64,000 bases of DNA from Bacillus sp. J37. GTDB taxonomy: Bacteria; Bacillota; Bacilli; Bacillales; Bacillaceae. Shown in pieces: positions 1-8,589 of the stretch (position 1 is its first letter; each line of letters starts with the position of its first letter). Location: assembly GCF_000518865.1 (NCBI RefSeq), contig NZ_JAEK01000016.1, positions 1 to 64,000 of the forward strand, read 5' to 3'. The notes below the pieces were generated by a model, which worked only from the letters and a program-made list of their open reading frames with translations, did not search any database and had not been told where the DNA came from. A program made the translations under genes and the position numbers.

Positions 1-27
1 GTGATTGTAGGTTTTAACATTAGTCAT
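1..27 (-). CDS. 5' end of a divergent gene, partial
   Basis: Only the first nine codons are inside the window (reading MTNVKTYNH from an ATG whose A is at 27). A GGAGAG ribosome site lies just upstream at about 34-39 (read on the minus strand). The gene points away from the HxlR-type regulator at 133 and shares its intergenic region, the usual arrangement when such a regulator controls its neighbour. Too little is present to name a product. Confidence 0.5.
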
Positions 28-82
28 TTTTTTCTCTCCTTTATTTCAAAGTAAGGTAAGTATAAAATGAATACAAAGAAAA

Positions 83-100
83 AAATAGTACGCACTATTT
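83..100. promoter_or_regulatory. Palindrome AAATAGT-N4-ACTATTT, likely HxlR operator
   Basis: A perfect 7-bp inverted repeat with a 4-bp spacer sits between two divergent genes, 33 bp before the regulator start. HxlR-family dimers bind such short palindromes in shared intergenic regions. Assignment to this regulator is inferred from position. Confidence 0.5.
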
Positions 101-132
101 AGATAGTTACTACCGGAAAGGATAGTGTCAAT

Positions 133-471
133 ATGAGTATGGCTGATTATAAAGAAAAGGGTAATATCCAAGAGACACCTTTCGGATATACATTGTCAGT
201 TGTTGGAGGTAAATGGAAAATGTTAATTCTGTATCTCCTTTCGGAAAATCAACCTGTTCGATTTAATGATATGAAAAGAAGATTAGGAACTATCACCTTT
301 AAAACATTGAGTTCACAACTAAAAGATTTGGAAGCAGATGGGATGGTTAGACGAAAAGAATATCCTCAAATCCCTCCTAAAGTGGAATACAGTCTTACAC
401 ATAAAGCAGAAACGCTATTACCTGTTTTGGAACAGTTATGTGAATGGGGAGAAAAAAACCGCAATAATTAA
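133..471 (+). CDS. HxlR-family winged-helix transcriptional regulator
   Basis: This 112-residue protein is a typical HxlR-family regulator. After a short N-terminal segment it has the family signature GYTLSVVGGKWKMLILYLL, then the recognition region with RFNDMKRRLGTITFKTLSSQLKDLEADG and the wing residues RRKEYPQIPPKVEYSLT. Length and motif order match the family with nothing missing. It is a single-domain cytosolic DNA-binding protein. Many relatives respond to aldehydes, quinones or oxidative stress and control a divergent oxidoreductase gene. Here the divergent gene is cut off by the window edge, so the effector cannot be guessed. A palindrome at 83-100 is the probable autoregulatory site. 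Confidence 0.9.
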   Translation: MSMADYKEKGNIQETPFGYTLSVVGGKWKMLILYLLSENQPVRFNDMKRRLGTITFKTLSSQLKDLEADGMVRRKEYPQIPPKVEYSLTHKAETLLPVLEQLCEWGEKNRNN

Positions 472-709
472 CTTCTTGTTGTATAGCTAATAAGGATCGA
501 TTTGGAAACAGAGTGAGAATAATTCAGTTTCATACTTTAAAGAACAGTTACCTACCTAATATGTAGCTGTTTCCTTATCTAACAGTCGTGTCAGCATTCC
601 TTTAATAATGAAGAGAAACTTTCTTATGGCACAAACAGGGCAGCATTCTTGTATTAAATTAAATCTATCTTATGGCAGAAACGTGGCTGGTTAGCTGAGG
701 AATCAATGT

Positions 710-740
710 AAAAAGGAGGTTAGAATGTTCTAATCTCCTT
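710..740 (-). terminator. Rho-independent terminator of the MarR-rhodanese-EVE operon
   Basis: A 13-bp stem (713-725 with 728-740, one imperfect pair) followed on the minus strand by TTTTT. It overlaps the stop codon of the EVE gene and ends that minus-strand operon. Confidence 0.75.
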
Positions 741-1167
741 ATTTATCTACCATTTTTTCTGCTATTAGTTTATAGTCTTTTTCGCTTATTTCTATATGAC
801 CATATCGAAAGGAATAACCCCAGTATTTTGTATTTTTAATAAATGACAGTTTTGAGATTAGTGGTTTAATTGGTGTTTCAATGCTAGGGAAAAAATCAAT
901 ATTTCTTCGAAAAGGTACAAAATCATTCCCCACATTTACCTGATAAACATCCTCATCAATAATTTTTCCAATAGCAGTAAATTTTTGAAGAGGAGCACTC
1001 TCTTTAAAATTTACCTTAGGAGAGTAAAAAATGATCCAATCACCAGTGCTCATTTTTCTTAAAGGCGCATGTTTGCCATGGCAAAGCTGAGCAAATCCGC
1101 CTTGTACTGCATTTAAAACATGATCACGTGAAGCTACTCCAATCCAAAACCGTCTTGTATTATGCAT
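739..1167 (-). CDS. EVE domain protein (UPF0310 family)
   Basis: The product (142 residues from the chosen start) is an EVE-domain protein: TRRFWIGVASRDHVLNAVQGGF at the N-terminus, then QLCHGKHAPLRKMSTGDWIIFYSPK, and a C-terminal WGYSFRYGHIEIS. EVE domains are PUA-related folds that bind modified nucleobases in DNA or RNA; the cellular role of free-standing UPF0310 proteins is not settled. I chose the ATG at 1167 because related proteins begin a few residues before the (R/Y)FWIG motif. A TTG at 1185 and an ATG at 1179 are in frame and would overlap the end of the upstream rhodanese gene. The overlap suggests translational coupling within a three-gene operon. Confidence 0.8.
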   Translation of the reverse strand: MHNTRRFWIGVASRDHVLNAVQGGFAQLCHGKHAPLRKMSTGDWIIFYSPKVNFKESAPLQKFTAIGKIIDEDVYQVNVGNDFVPFRRNIDFFPSIETPIKPLISKLSFIKNTKYWGYSFRYGHIEISEKDYKLIAEKMVDK

Positions 1168-1172
1168 TAGAG

Positions 1173-1565
1173 TTAGCATCCACAATTATCAGATAGATTA
1201 ACAACTTGAGCAACATCTGATACAGGAAAATTCATTTTTTTCCATGCAGCTATCCCACCAGTCAACTCTTTTACCTTATAGCCACGTTCTAGCAAAAAAG
1301 CTGCTACTTTAGCTGCTGTATTACACCAAACATCCCAACAGTAAACTATAATTTCTTTATCTTTAGGAATCTCATGTAATCGTTCTTGCAGCTCTTGTTG
1401 AGGAATGATGATAGCATCTTTAATTGTTAGACTTCTTACATGTTCAGGACCGTTTCTTACATCAATTAGAAAGTATCTTTCTGGATTGACTTGTGCCAAT
1501 CTCAAATAATCCATAGGACTTACAGTTGCTTCCAGACGTGCATTAAAATAATCAAGTGCATTCAT
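1173..1565 (-). CDS. Rhodanese-like domain protein
   Basis: A single rhodanese domain of 130 residues. Landmarks are the LIDVRNGPEHVR segment near residue 33, the active-site loop beginning IIVYCWDVWCNTAAK, and GYKVKELTGGIAAWKK near the C-terminus. The loop has two cysteines (C-x4-C) where classical rhodaneses have C-x4-R/T, and the protein ends in CGC, so thiol or sulfane-sulfur chemistry is plausible but the substrate is unknown. It lies between a MarR regulator gene (20 bp upstream) and an EVE gene, transcribed in the same direction. MarR-controlled rhodaneses often respond to reactive sulfur or electrophiles; that role is inferred from context. Confidence 0.85.
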   Translation of the reverse strand: MNALDYFNARLEATVSPMDYLRLAQVNPERYFLIDVRNGPEHVRSLTIKDAIIIPQQELQERLHEIPKDKEIIVYCWDVWCNTAAKVAAFLLERGYKVKELTGGIAAWKKMNFPVSDVAQVVNLSDNCGC

Positions 1566-1584
1566 TTAATAGTTACCTCCAGTT

Positions 1585-2004
1585 TTATAATGTATACCAA
1601 ATTTTCACAAGAAACTCCTTCAGCAATTGTTTTTCTTGATGGTTTAAAGGGGTGAGTACTTCTAATTCCGTTTCAATTAGAAATTCCCAACGTGAATCTA
1701 AAACTTGAGTCCCTTTTGATGTGATTAAAAGACTATATGATCTTCTATCATTAGGATTTCTAGTTCTCTCTACAAATCCTAAAGTTTCTAGGTGATCGAT
1801 ATGGCTAACCATAGTCGTCCGATCAATTTGTAGATTTTCGGAAATATCCTTTTGTGAAGAATAAGGGTTTCCACTAATAAATAAAAGGACTCCATATTGT
1901 CTAGCATTAATTTTATAAGGAGTCAGTCCTTCAGCAAACTTAGTTTCCATTTGTTGAAGAACTTTTCCTAGCAAAAAACCATATGATTGATTCCATTTTT
2001 CCAA
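1585..2004 (-). CDS. MarR-family transcriptional regulator
   Basis: A 139-residue winged-helix regulator with the MarR layout: an N-terminal dimerisation helix, a recognition region SSQKDISENLQIDRTTMVSHIDHLETLGFVER, then the wing TRNPNDRRSYSLLITSKG and C-terminal helices. The start is a TTG at 2004, because the frame is closed by a TGA just upstream and AGGAGG precedes it. It is the first gene of a minus-strand operon with the rhodanese and EVE genes. Nested palindromes directly upstream (2024-2071) indicate autoregulation. The inducing ligand is unknown. Confidence 0.88.
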   Translation of the reverse strand: MEKWNQSYGFLLGKVLQQMETKFAEGLTPYKINARQYGVLLFISGNPYSSQKDISENLQIDRTTMVSHIDHLETLGFVERTRNPNDRRSYSLLITSKGTQVLDSRWEFLIETELEVLTPLNHQEKQLLKEFLVKIWYTL

Positions 2005-2023
2005 GTGTAATATTCACCTCCTA

Positions 2024-2071
2024 AATTAATCAGTTTTACTAATAATCAGCATAACTGATTAATTAGTAAAA
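2024..2071. promoter_or_regulatory. Nested palindromes upstream of marR-type gene
   Basis: AATTAATCAGTT (2024-2035) is exactly inverted as AACTGATTAATT (2053-2064). A second pair, TTTTACTAA (2034-2042) and TTAGTAAAA (2063-2071), and a smaller AATCAG/CTGATT pair (2044-2049 and 2055-2060) interleave with it. This is the expected form of a MarR operator covering the promoter of the minus-strand operon. Confidence 0.6.
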
Positions 2072-3102
2072 TTCAAGTGCTTACCTTCGTATATAAAATA
2101 AATAATCTGTTAAAGTTTTCCTTTTATCAAATGAAGTTTTTGAATAAGGTATTTAAACTAGGGGATAACTTCTGGTTCTCTTTTTTATGTAATTAAAGGA
2201 TGAATTTGTGAACGGTTTTACTTAAATAAAACCAGCTAATAGGCAATGAGACCTTTGAATATAGGCTTCCAAAAACTCCTCTATATTCAGGAAAAACCTG
2301 ATCCAAAAGAAAGGGTATGCAGCTGTATTTTGGTCTGTGCTGATACTTCAGCAATACTTTCTTGTTGTCTAGTTAGATTACGAAGGTTTAATAGTTAAAT
2401 TCCTCTTTTTTTATAAGGCTCTAACTCTTCTTTATAAAATAGCTCGCAAAGGTGATAAGAGAGATCGAGTCCCACGGGTGCGACGTTCTACCCCGACTAC
2501 CGCTATAATAAGAAGCAATAGAGTGGGTTTATTGTCAATTCGATATTATGAGTTCATCTTTTTCGTCTTGAGATAGTCAGGTGCTTTAGTTCAAGACCAT
2601 CTTCAACAAACGAAGCGCGAGTGTTGAAGATCTAATTTCACGTTTTATCTAACTAAAATATGTTAAATGCCTTTCCAATCGGATATTATAATGAAAAGTT
2701 TTGAAGAGAGGGAGGAAACTCCCTATTATTTTTAAAGTCTTAACTTCGTGTAAAATATCTATTAACACAACTAGATTTGATACGATTAAACGTCTAAATT
2801 CCTTGGTAGTAATGGGATTGAGGCTCTTTTTTTATTGATTAGGTCCCAACTATAAGTGTTATTAACACGTCTTGGGGAAAAGAAGCACCGAACCTATCAA
2901 TATATCATCTTCATCAATCGGACCAGATTGTTGAAAATCAACTTAAAGATTGTGAAGAATGCAGGTTAGTTTAAAAACGATATACAATAGTATAGGTGAC
3001 AGAAGGATGTTATTTATTGCAATATGCTTGTTTAAAAACCGAGTAAAATACTAAAACTAACCTGATAGGTAATTTAACCTGGAATAATAATGGGGTGATA
3101 TT
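2072..3102. other. 1-kb gap with no recognised gene
   Basis: I see no convincing gene here. Two structures are visible: an inverted repeat ATCTTCAACA/TGTTGAAGAT (2599-2608 and 2622-2631) and a 44-codon open stretch on the plus strand (2843-2974) lacking a start codon and resembling nothing I know. The minus strand near 2470-2515 faintly resembles a tRNA 5' half but does not fold as one. The region reads like decayed sequence. Confidence 0.5.
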
Positions 3103-3264
3103 ATGAGTAAAGCTAAAGGAAAAGGCGGAACAGGGAGAGGAACAGACAAGAAGGGTTGGAATCGTTGGCAAGCTAGTGCAAACAAAAAAAAGAGTGCAAA
3201 ACCTTATATAAGTAAAGGTACAAAAAAAACGAATGTTGAAAATGACTCCACAAGCAATAGTTAA
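3103..3264 (+). CDS. DUF3934 family small basic protein
   Basis: A 53-residue, strongly basic and glycine-rich protein beginning MSKAKGKGGTGRGTDKKGWN and continuing RWQASANKKKSAKPYISKGT. I recognise this as the DUF3934 family of very small Bacillus proteins; its function is unknown. The composition (many Lys, Arg and Gly, one aromatic patch GWNRW) suggests nucleic-acid or ribosome contact, which is only inference. It starts at an ATG preceded by GGGGTGATATT, an acceptable ribosome site. It stands alone, 150 bp before the GNAT gene. Confidence 0.75.
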   Translation: MSKAKGKGGTGRGTDKKGWNRWQASANKKKSAKPYISKGTKKTNVENDSTSNS

Positions 3265-3414
3265 AGTCGCTTTTCCGAAAGTAGGATTGTTTTTTCTTAT
3301 TCAAGTAACGGAGCAGATTAGCTTAACAGGAATTTATCTCTTTTGACTTCAAGTTTTTTTATTGATGTATTATAAAAGAAAGTCTATTTAATACGTTAAA
3401 GGAGATAAATTACA

Positions 3415-3990
3415 ATGAAAATTGATACAAATTTAATATTAGAAGGAAATACAATTACTCTTGTTCCTCTTGAGATGAAATATAAGGAACAAGTATATGA
3501 AGCTATAAAAAGCCCTGATGTATGGAAATATACTTGGAGGGAAGTTAACACATTTGAAGATGTAGAACAAATTTTATCGATAGCTGTACAAAGCAAAAAT
3601 GAAGGCAAGCAATTACCTTTTATAATAAAGGATAAATTGTCAGGTGAAGTAATAGGGACAACTCGTATTGGTGACATAGATACAGCAAATCGAAATGTTG
3701 AAATAGGATGGACTTGGCTTTCTCCATCAGTTTGGAGATCAAAGGTGAACACAGAATGCCAATTTTCGATTAGTGGAGAAAATGTACGCTCTCAAAAAGG
3801 AGTTGAACGAATAGGTGCAGTAGAAGAAGGAATATTTCGTAAACATAGAATTAAGGCAGATGGGACTATTCACGACAATATATTTTACAGTATTGTAGAT
3901 ACCGAATGGATTGATTTTTGTTTTAATAAAATGATTTCTAAAAGGGGACGTCCTTATAAGCGACCAATTAAATCATTCCAGTATTATTGA
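3415..3990 (+). CDS. GNAT acetyltransferase-like gene, probably decayed
   Basis: The N-terminal half matches the RimJ/RimL-type GNAT group ([52 protein letters not shown]). The family normally runs from NTEC through a roughly 25-residue stretch containing part of the acetyl-CoA site before reaching NVRSQKAIERIGA. Here NTEC is followed almost directly by [24 protein letters not shown], so that stretch has been lost in frame. The last codons, from about KRGRP onward, are bioF DNA read in a different frame, so the native C-terminus is also missing. ATG at 3415 follows AAAGGAGATAAATTACA. The protein may still be made but is unlikely to be an active acetyltransferase. Confidence 0.6.
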   Translation: MKIDTNLILEGNTITLVPLEMKYKEQVYEAIKSPDVWKYTWREVNTFEDVEQILSIAVQSKNEGKQLPFIIKDKLSGEVIGTTRIGDIDTANRNVEIGWTWLSPSVWRSKVNTECQFSISGENVRSQKGVERIGAVEEGIFRKHRIKADGTIHDNIFYSIVDTEWIDFCFNKMISKRGRPYKRPIKSFQYY

Positions 3991-4743
3991 TGGCTGCCGC
4001 CTATCAAAAGCTGACACCGTTATCTATAAACATGTCGTTCTGGATAATCTTGAAGAAAAGTTGAAAGAGACAGCATCTTACAAGCGTTGATTTATTGTAA
4101 CAGATGGAGTATTCAGGACGGTACGATTGTACCTTTGGATAAAATCATGGCACTTGCAAAAAGCTATCAAGCCTGTGTGATTGTTGAAGATGCATATGGT
4201 ACAGGAGTTTTAGGCGATAACGGCAGGGGGACAAGCGAGTATTTCGGGGGAATGCCTGATGTGGTCATTGGAACATTAAGCAAAGAAATTGGATCAGAAG
4301 GAGGTTTTGTCGTTGGTCATAAACTTTAATTTATTTTCTTGTCAATTACGCCCGAACGTTGATTTTTCAAACAGCGATACCACCTGCCAATTGTGCGGCT
4401 GCTTATACCGCCTTGGGAATTATTGAGCAAAGCAAAGAAAAGCGCCAACAGCTTATATCACATGTCTTACAAATTAAGAATGTTAAAGAAATGGGCTTTT
4501 TAGTAAAGGGAGCTGATACACCCATTATTCCAGTTATTGTTGGCGATACGCAAAAAGACTGCAATATTTGCAAAAAAGCTGCAGGAAAAAGGAATATTTG
4601 CACCTGCTATCCGTCCACCAACTGAAGCATTTGGTGAAAGTTGTATTCGGTTAACAGTCACTACAGAACATTGTAAGAATGAAATTAATTATTTGCTGGA
4701 GACATTTAATTTAGTAGGAAAAGAGTTGAATATGATTAAATGA
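3934..4743 (+). pseudogene. bioF: bioF remnant (8-amino-7-oxononanoate synthase)
   Basis: Broken remains of the C-terminal 60 percent of BioF, a PLP enzyme of biotin synthesis. Reading across frames gives [29 protein letters not shown], then (after a TGA at about 4088) FIVTDGVF, DGTIVPLDKIMALAKSYQ, GTLSKEIGSEGGFVVGHKL (stop at 4327-4329), FQTAIPPANCAAAYTALGII, and after another shift LQEKGIFAPAIRPPTEAFGE to GKELNMIK. The order and wording follow B. subtilis BioF closely. There are at least two internal stops and three frameshifts, and the first part of the gene is absent. The Schiff-base lysine region survives as TLSKEIGSEGG. It abuts and overlaps the decayed GNAT gene. Confidence 0.85.
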
Positions 4744-4847
4744 AGGGTTTCTTTGTTACAGGAACAGAACGTGATCCTTTTTTCATAGAAGTGCATGAAG
4801 GGCAGAATCTTTTTAAAAAGATCTCTACCCAATTGGAGGTACCTTAA
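4740..4847 (+). pseudogene. bioD 5' remnant
   Basis: An ATG overlapping the bioF stop (ATGA) starts MKGFFVTGT, the exact opening of dethiobiotin synthetase BioD, whose P-loop should continue DTxVGKT. Instead the frame continues ERDPFFIEVHEGQNL and stops at 4847, so the gene is truncated after nine codons and fused to unrelated sequence. The bioF-bioD order is that of the Bacillus biotin operon, so this supports loss of a biotin operon at this spot. Confidence 0.55.
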
Positions 4848-4875
4848 CTATAGGGAAGTAGAGGAGTTACATCGT

Positions 4876-6117
4876 TTATTTTTCCATTAGATGATGTCTT
4901 TCTCTATAAGATTTCGGAGTAACACCAGTCACTTTTTTAAAGACTTTAGTAAAATAACTTTGATCATTGAAATTTAACATTGTACATATTACAGAAATTG
5001 GTGTTTTACTATGAATAAGTAACTTCTTTGCCTCTTCAATTTTTGTTTGCTGGATATATTCACTAACTGTTATTCCAACTTCTTTTTTAAACAACACGGA
5101 TAGATACTTGGGGCTAAGCTCTGCTTTATTGGCTATATCATTGTGGCTTATGTCGTCATATATATGCTTGTAAATATAATCCTTGCAGGTGGTTATCGTT
5201 TTTGAATAGCGTTCATTTTTTGCCTGTTGCACTTTTACCGCAAATGTATAGAGAACCTCTTTTGCTAATTCTCTAGTTTCATCTATTGTATTGACTTCTT
5301 CTACCTGTTGGATAAAACGGTCATGTAAACTAAAGGCTATTTCATCATGCAACCCGCCTTCTATAGAAGCTCTGGATACTAAAGTAATAAGCGTTATAAT
5401 ATGGTTTTTATTAGAACGGATAAAACTGTTTTTTGATAAAAGACTTGCAACTTCTTCTTCTTTTATATTTGGAAGATTTTTTAACTCCTCCACTCTTCCT
5501 TCCTTAATGATTTCTAACATTTTCTTTTCAAATAATCTTTCATGAGAAGTACTTGATTGTAAATTCTCAGAAACAACTATGTCCACTTTTCCTATTTTTT
5601 CATTAGGCTCCGTTACTTCTCCATTTTTCTCCCACACAGTATCTGTAGAAAGTAATACTTGATTAAGCATAAGAAAGGCCATAGTGCTGATGTTTAATAG
5701 TTTGTCGTGTTTAATAATTGGAACAGACTTATAATATTGGACAACTTTTTCACGTAAAAAAAATGCTCGGGAATCATTGATTATTCCATTTACTCTATCT
5801 TCTGATAACGGATAGGAAAGTGAAGGACCAATTAATACTGTACCAACAAAATCATGGTTATTGAAGACACTTATTAATACGTATTTTTCTGAAAAGATCG
5901 ATTTCTTAATTAAAGGGAAATTGTATTTCTTACTAGCGTAAAAATTTAATTGGGTAAATAGGTTTTGTTTTTGATTTTCATATAAGGGATTAATTAATTG
6001 ATTATTGGAGGATTCATGTATGATCTTCCCACTTGGAGCAATATAAAAAACACGTAAACCAAACGTCTTTGAAATGAGATCGCATATTTTTTTTGTTGTT
6101 TCGATGGGAGAGTCCAT
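4876..6117 (-). CDS. AraC-family regulator with large N-terminal sensor domain
   Basis: A 413-residue regulator. The last ~100 residues form the AraC/XylS double helix-turn-helix (CKDYIYKHIYDDISHNDIA; LSPKYLSVLFKKEVGITVSEYI; ISVICTMLNFNDQSYFTKVFKKVTGVTPKSYR). The N-terminal ~300 residues have no transmembrane segment and look like the PAS/GAF-like sensor found in other Firmicute AraC proteins next to glycosidase genes. It is divergent from the GH1 gene, with a TACCATAA-type motif (6160-6187) in the shared region 43 bp from its own start. It is the best candidate for the local activator of the glycoside island; ligand unknown. The ATG at 6117 is preceded by GAAAGGAG. Confidence 0.85.
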   Translation of the reverse strand: MDSPIETTKKICDLISKTFGLRVFYIAPSGKIIHESSNNQLINPLYENQKQNLFTQLNFYASKKYNFPLIKKSIFSEKYVLISVFNNHDFVGTVLIGPSLSYPLSEDRVNGIINDSRAFFLREKVVQYYKSVPIIKHDKLLNISTMAFLMLNQVLLSTDTVWEKNGEVTEPNEKIGKVDIVVSENLQSSTSHERLFEKKMLEIIKEGRVEELKNLPNIKEEEVASLLSKNSFIRSNKNHIITLITLVSRASIEGGLHDEIAFSLHDRFIQQVEEVNTIDETRELAKEVLYTFAVKVQQAKNERYSKTITTCKDYIYKHIYDDISHNDIANKAELSPKYLSVLFKKEVGITVSEYIQQTKIEEAKKLLIHSKTPISVICTMLNFNDQSYFTKVFKKVTGVTPKSYRERHHLMEK

Positions 6118-6159
6118 GATCTGACTCCTTTCATTATTGATTCTTTTAAGATATTGTAC

Positions 6160-6187
6160 AAAAAAAAATACTTAAATACCATAAAAA
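6160..6187. promoter_or_regulatory. Shared island motif, site A (A-tract, TACCATAA)
   Basis: A run of nine A (6161-6168 region), then TACTTAAA and TACCATAA (6177-6184). The same arrangement recurs before five other island transcription units. It is 147 bp before the GH1 start and 43 bp before the divergent AraC gene. Confidence 0.5.
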
Positions 6188-6330
6188 TTTATTTTCCAGT
6201 GATATGATTTGTTTGTAGTAAACGACCTTAATGTAAAATGACAAGGCTTTCAATTGGCTGTAAGACTTGAATTATTAAATGCTGGTTCTATTAAAGATCA
6301 ATCTGGAGAAAAAAGAAAGGATGAATTTAT

Positions 6331-7626
6331 ATGAAAAAATTTCCTGATAATTTTATGATTGGAGCTGCAACGGCAGCACATCAAGTAGAAGGTAATAATA
6401 TAAATAGTGATTTTTGGGCAATGGAGCATGTTCCTAACTCGATGTATAAAGAGCCATCATTAGATGCTGTAGATCATTATCACAGATATAAAGAAGATAT
6501 TCAGTTATTACTAAATTCAGGATGTAACACTTATAGATTTTCAATTGAATGGGCACGAATCGAACCAATCAAAGGCAATTTCGAGAAAAAAGAAATCGAA
6601 CATTACAGAGAGGTACTTGAATTCTGTCATCAAAATAACGTAACACCTATTGTTACACTTCATCATTTTTCATCACCTAAATGGTTGATTACTGAAGGTG
6701 GATGGGAAAGTGAAACAACTATTGAATACTTCGGGAAGTATTGCCAGTATGTTATTTCAGAATTAGGTCATTTAATTCCTTACGTCTGTACAATTAATGA
6801 AGCCAATATGGGTAAACAAATAACCAAGATTATGAAAAGAATGATGAATTCAAATGGAGACAAGGGAAAGAAAAAAGATAAAAAAGCAGATGTTCAGGTT
6901 GGTCTAAATGTTGGAATGGAAGATAGAATGAAAAACTATTTTCTAGAATTGGGAGAGGTATTTGGAATTGACCCTAGAAACGTACAATCGTTTCTATCTC
7001 CAAGGACTGAAAATGGTGAACTTATCATTATGAAATGCCATGAAAAAGCAAGAAGTGTAATCAAAGAGATTAACCAGGAAATTCAAGTTGGAATTACATT
7101 TTCACTTTATGACCATCAAGCCTTGCCAGGAGGCGAAAAGTTTGTAGAAAAAGAACAGTATGAAGATTTTCTTGTATATCTACCGTTTCTTCAAGAGGAT
7201 GATTTTTTAGGAGTTCAGAATTATTCACGTAAAATTCACGGACCAAATGGAGTTGTTCTTCTAGGTGAAGAAACAAGATTAACAAAAATGGGATATGAGT
7301 ATTATCCAGAGGCACTTGGAAATGTATTAAACTTCGTTTCTCAACATTGGAAAAAACCAATTATTGTTACAGAGAATGGCCTTTCCACTGACAACGATGA
7401 GGAAAGAGTTGAGTTTATCAAACGTGCACTAAGTGGTGTGTATCAATCACTAGAAAATGGGATTCCAGTAATTGGTTACACATATTGGTCTTTACTAGAC
7501 AATTTTGAATGGCAATTGGGGTATGACCAAACCTTCGGATTAATTGCTGTTGATCGTTCTACTCAAACCAGACTTCCAAAAGAAAGCTTAGCAGTTTTAG
7601 GAGATATTAATAAGAATGGACTCTAA
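6331..7626 (+). CDS. Glycoside hydrolase family 1 beta-glycosidase
   Basis: A 431-residue GH1 (beta/alpha)8-barrel enzyme. It opens with FPDNFMIGAATAAHQVEGNN, the GH1 N-terminal signature. The acid/base glutamate is E157 in TINEAN and the nucleophile is E348 in IVTENG; the C-terminal YTYWSLLDNFEWQLGY supplies aglycone and sugar-binding residues. A lysine-rich insertion (about residues 160-185, KKKDKK) follows the acid/base motif and is unusual. No signal peptide is present, so it acts in the cytoplasm on imported glycosides. It heads a run with an SDR and a GH2 gene. The short spacing suggests co-transcription, with control from the region 6118-6330. The exact sugar cannot be read from the sequence. 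Confidence 0.9.
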   Translation: MKKFPDNFMIGAATAAHQVEGNNINSDFWAMEHVPNSMYKEPSLDAVDHYHRYKEDIQLLLNSGCNTYRFSIEWARIEPIKGNFEKKEIEHYREVLEFCHQNNVTPIVTLHHFSSPKWLITEGGWESETTIEYFGKYCQYVISELGHLIPYVCTINEANMGKQITKIMKRMMNSNGDKGKKKDKKADVQVGLNVGMEDRMKNYFLELGEVFGIDPRNVQSFLSPRTENGELIIMKCHEKARSVIKEINQEIQVGITFSLYDHQALPGGEKFVEKEQYEDFLVYLPFLQEDDFLGVQNYSRKIHGPNGVVLLGEETRLTKMGYEYYPEALGNVLNFVSQHWKKPIIVTENGLSTDNDEERVEFIKRALSGVYQSLENGIPVIGYTYWSLLDNFEWQLGYDQTFGLIAVDRSTQTRLPKESLAVLGDINKNGL

Positions 7627-7682
7627 TTAACTAAATCTTTAGTTATTAAAATAATATGAATCTATCTAGAGGTGACATAAAA

Positions 7683-8486
7683 ATGAAAGTATCTGACAAA
7701 GTTCTTGTCGTTACAGGTGCTGGAGGCGGGATAGGTCGTGAGTTAGTTCTTAACCTCCTGTCAAAGGGTGCAAGTGTTGCAGCTGTTGATATAAGTAAGG
7801 AAGCATTAGAGGAAACTGTCAAACAATCGGGAGATAAAAATGGAAAGCTTTCTACACATATTGTGAATTTAACAGAGCGGGATGCTGTGGAGGCACTTCC
7901 AGAGCAAGTAATTGCTTATCATGGGAAAGTAGATGGAATTATTAATAACGCGGGCATTATTCATTCATTTGTGAGTGTCAACGAACTAGAATATGAAAAA
8001 ATTAAAATGGTAATGGATATTAATTTTTATGGGACGCTATTTATGGTAAAGACATTTCTCCCGTATCTTTTAAAAAGACCAATTGCACATATTACAAATA
8101 TATCAAGTATGGGAGGGTTTTTACCTGTTCCTGGCCAAACAATTTATGGTGCATCAAAGGCTGCTGTAAAGCTTTTAACAGAGGGGCTACGTGCTGAACT
8201 TAAAGACACAAATGTGAAGGTAACGGTTGTTTTTCCAGGTGGAGTAAGTACAAATATTATGAAAAACTCCGGTTTAGAGAATGCAGATAATAAAGAGATG
8301 AGTCAAGAAGATGTATCGAAATTATTAACACCTAGTAAAGCTGCAGAAATTATTGTAAATGGAATTGAAAATGATAAGGACCGGGTTTTGGCTGGTAAGG
8401 ACTCTCAAGCGATGGATAAGCTTTATCGTTTAAGCCCGAGAAGAGCATCAGATCTAATTGCTGAGAAGATGAAGGATTTAGTCTAA
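7683..8486 (+). CDS. Short-chain dehydrogenase/reductase
   Basis: A 267-residue classical SDR. It has the cofactor motif VTGAGGGIG near residue 12, DIS at the end of beta-2 (NAD(H) preference by the acidic residue), NNAG, the catalytic Ser-Tyr-Lys with YGASKAAVK, and PGGVSTNI. An in-frame ATG at 7656 exists, but AGAGGTGACAT just before 7683 is the better ribosome site and the family starts near the Rossmann strand. It lies between GH1 and GH2 genes, so it may oxidise or reduce a released sugar or an aglycone hydroxyl; the substrate is unknown. Confidence 0.88.
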   Translation: MKVSDKVLVVTGAGGGIGRELVLNLLSKGASVAAVDISKEALEETVKQSGDKNGKLSTHIVNLTERDAVEALPEQVIAYHGKVDGIINNAGIIHSFVSVNELEYEKIKMVMDINFYGTLFMVKTFLPYLLKRPIAHITNISSMGGFLPVPGQTIYGASKAAVKLLTEGLRAELKDTNVKVTVVFPGGVSTNIMKNSGLENADNKEMSQEDVSKLLTPSKAAEIIVNGIENDKDRVLAGKDSQAMDKLYRLSPRRASDLIAEKMKDLV

Positions 8487-8589
8487 ATCAATCTAAGTTC
8501 TCTCAATCCTTATTGTCAGTAAATTGTAAACTAGTAATCTTATCAAATAATTCTTCACTCTATTAATAGGTAAGCTTGGAGGTACGGAA

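Noticed and set aside
2465-2520. tRNA-like sequence on the minus strand (GGTAGTCGGGGTAGAACGTC and a GGGACTCGATC part)
   Set aside because: It resembles D-arm and T-arm words, but no acceptor stem or anticodon arm can be formed at proper spacing; at most a relic.
2843-2974. 44-codon open stretch ending CEECRLV
   Set aside because: No start codon, no ribosome site and no family I recognise; too short to call.
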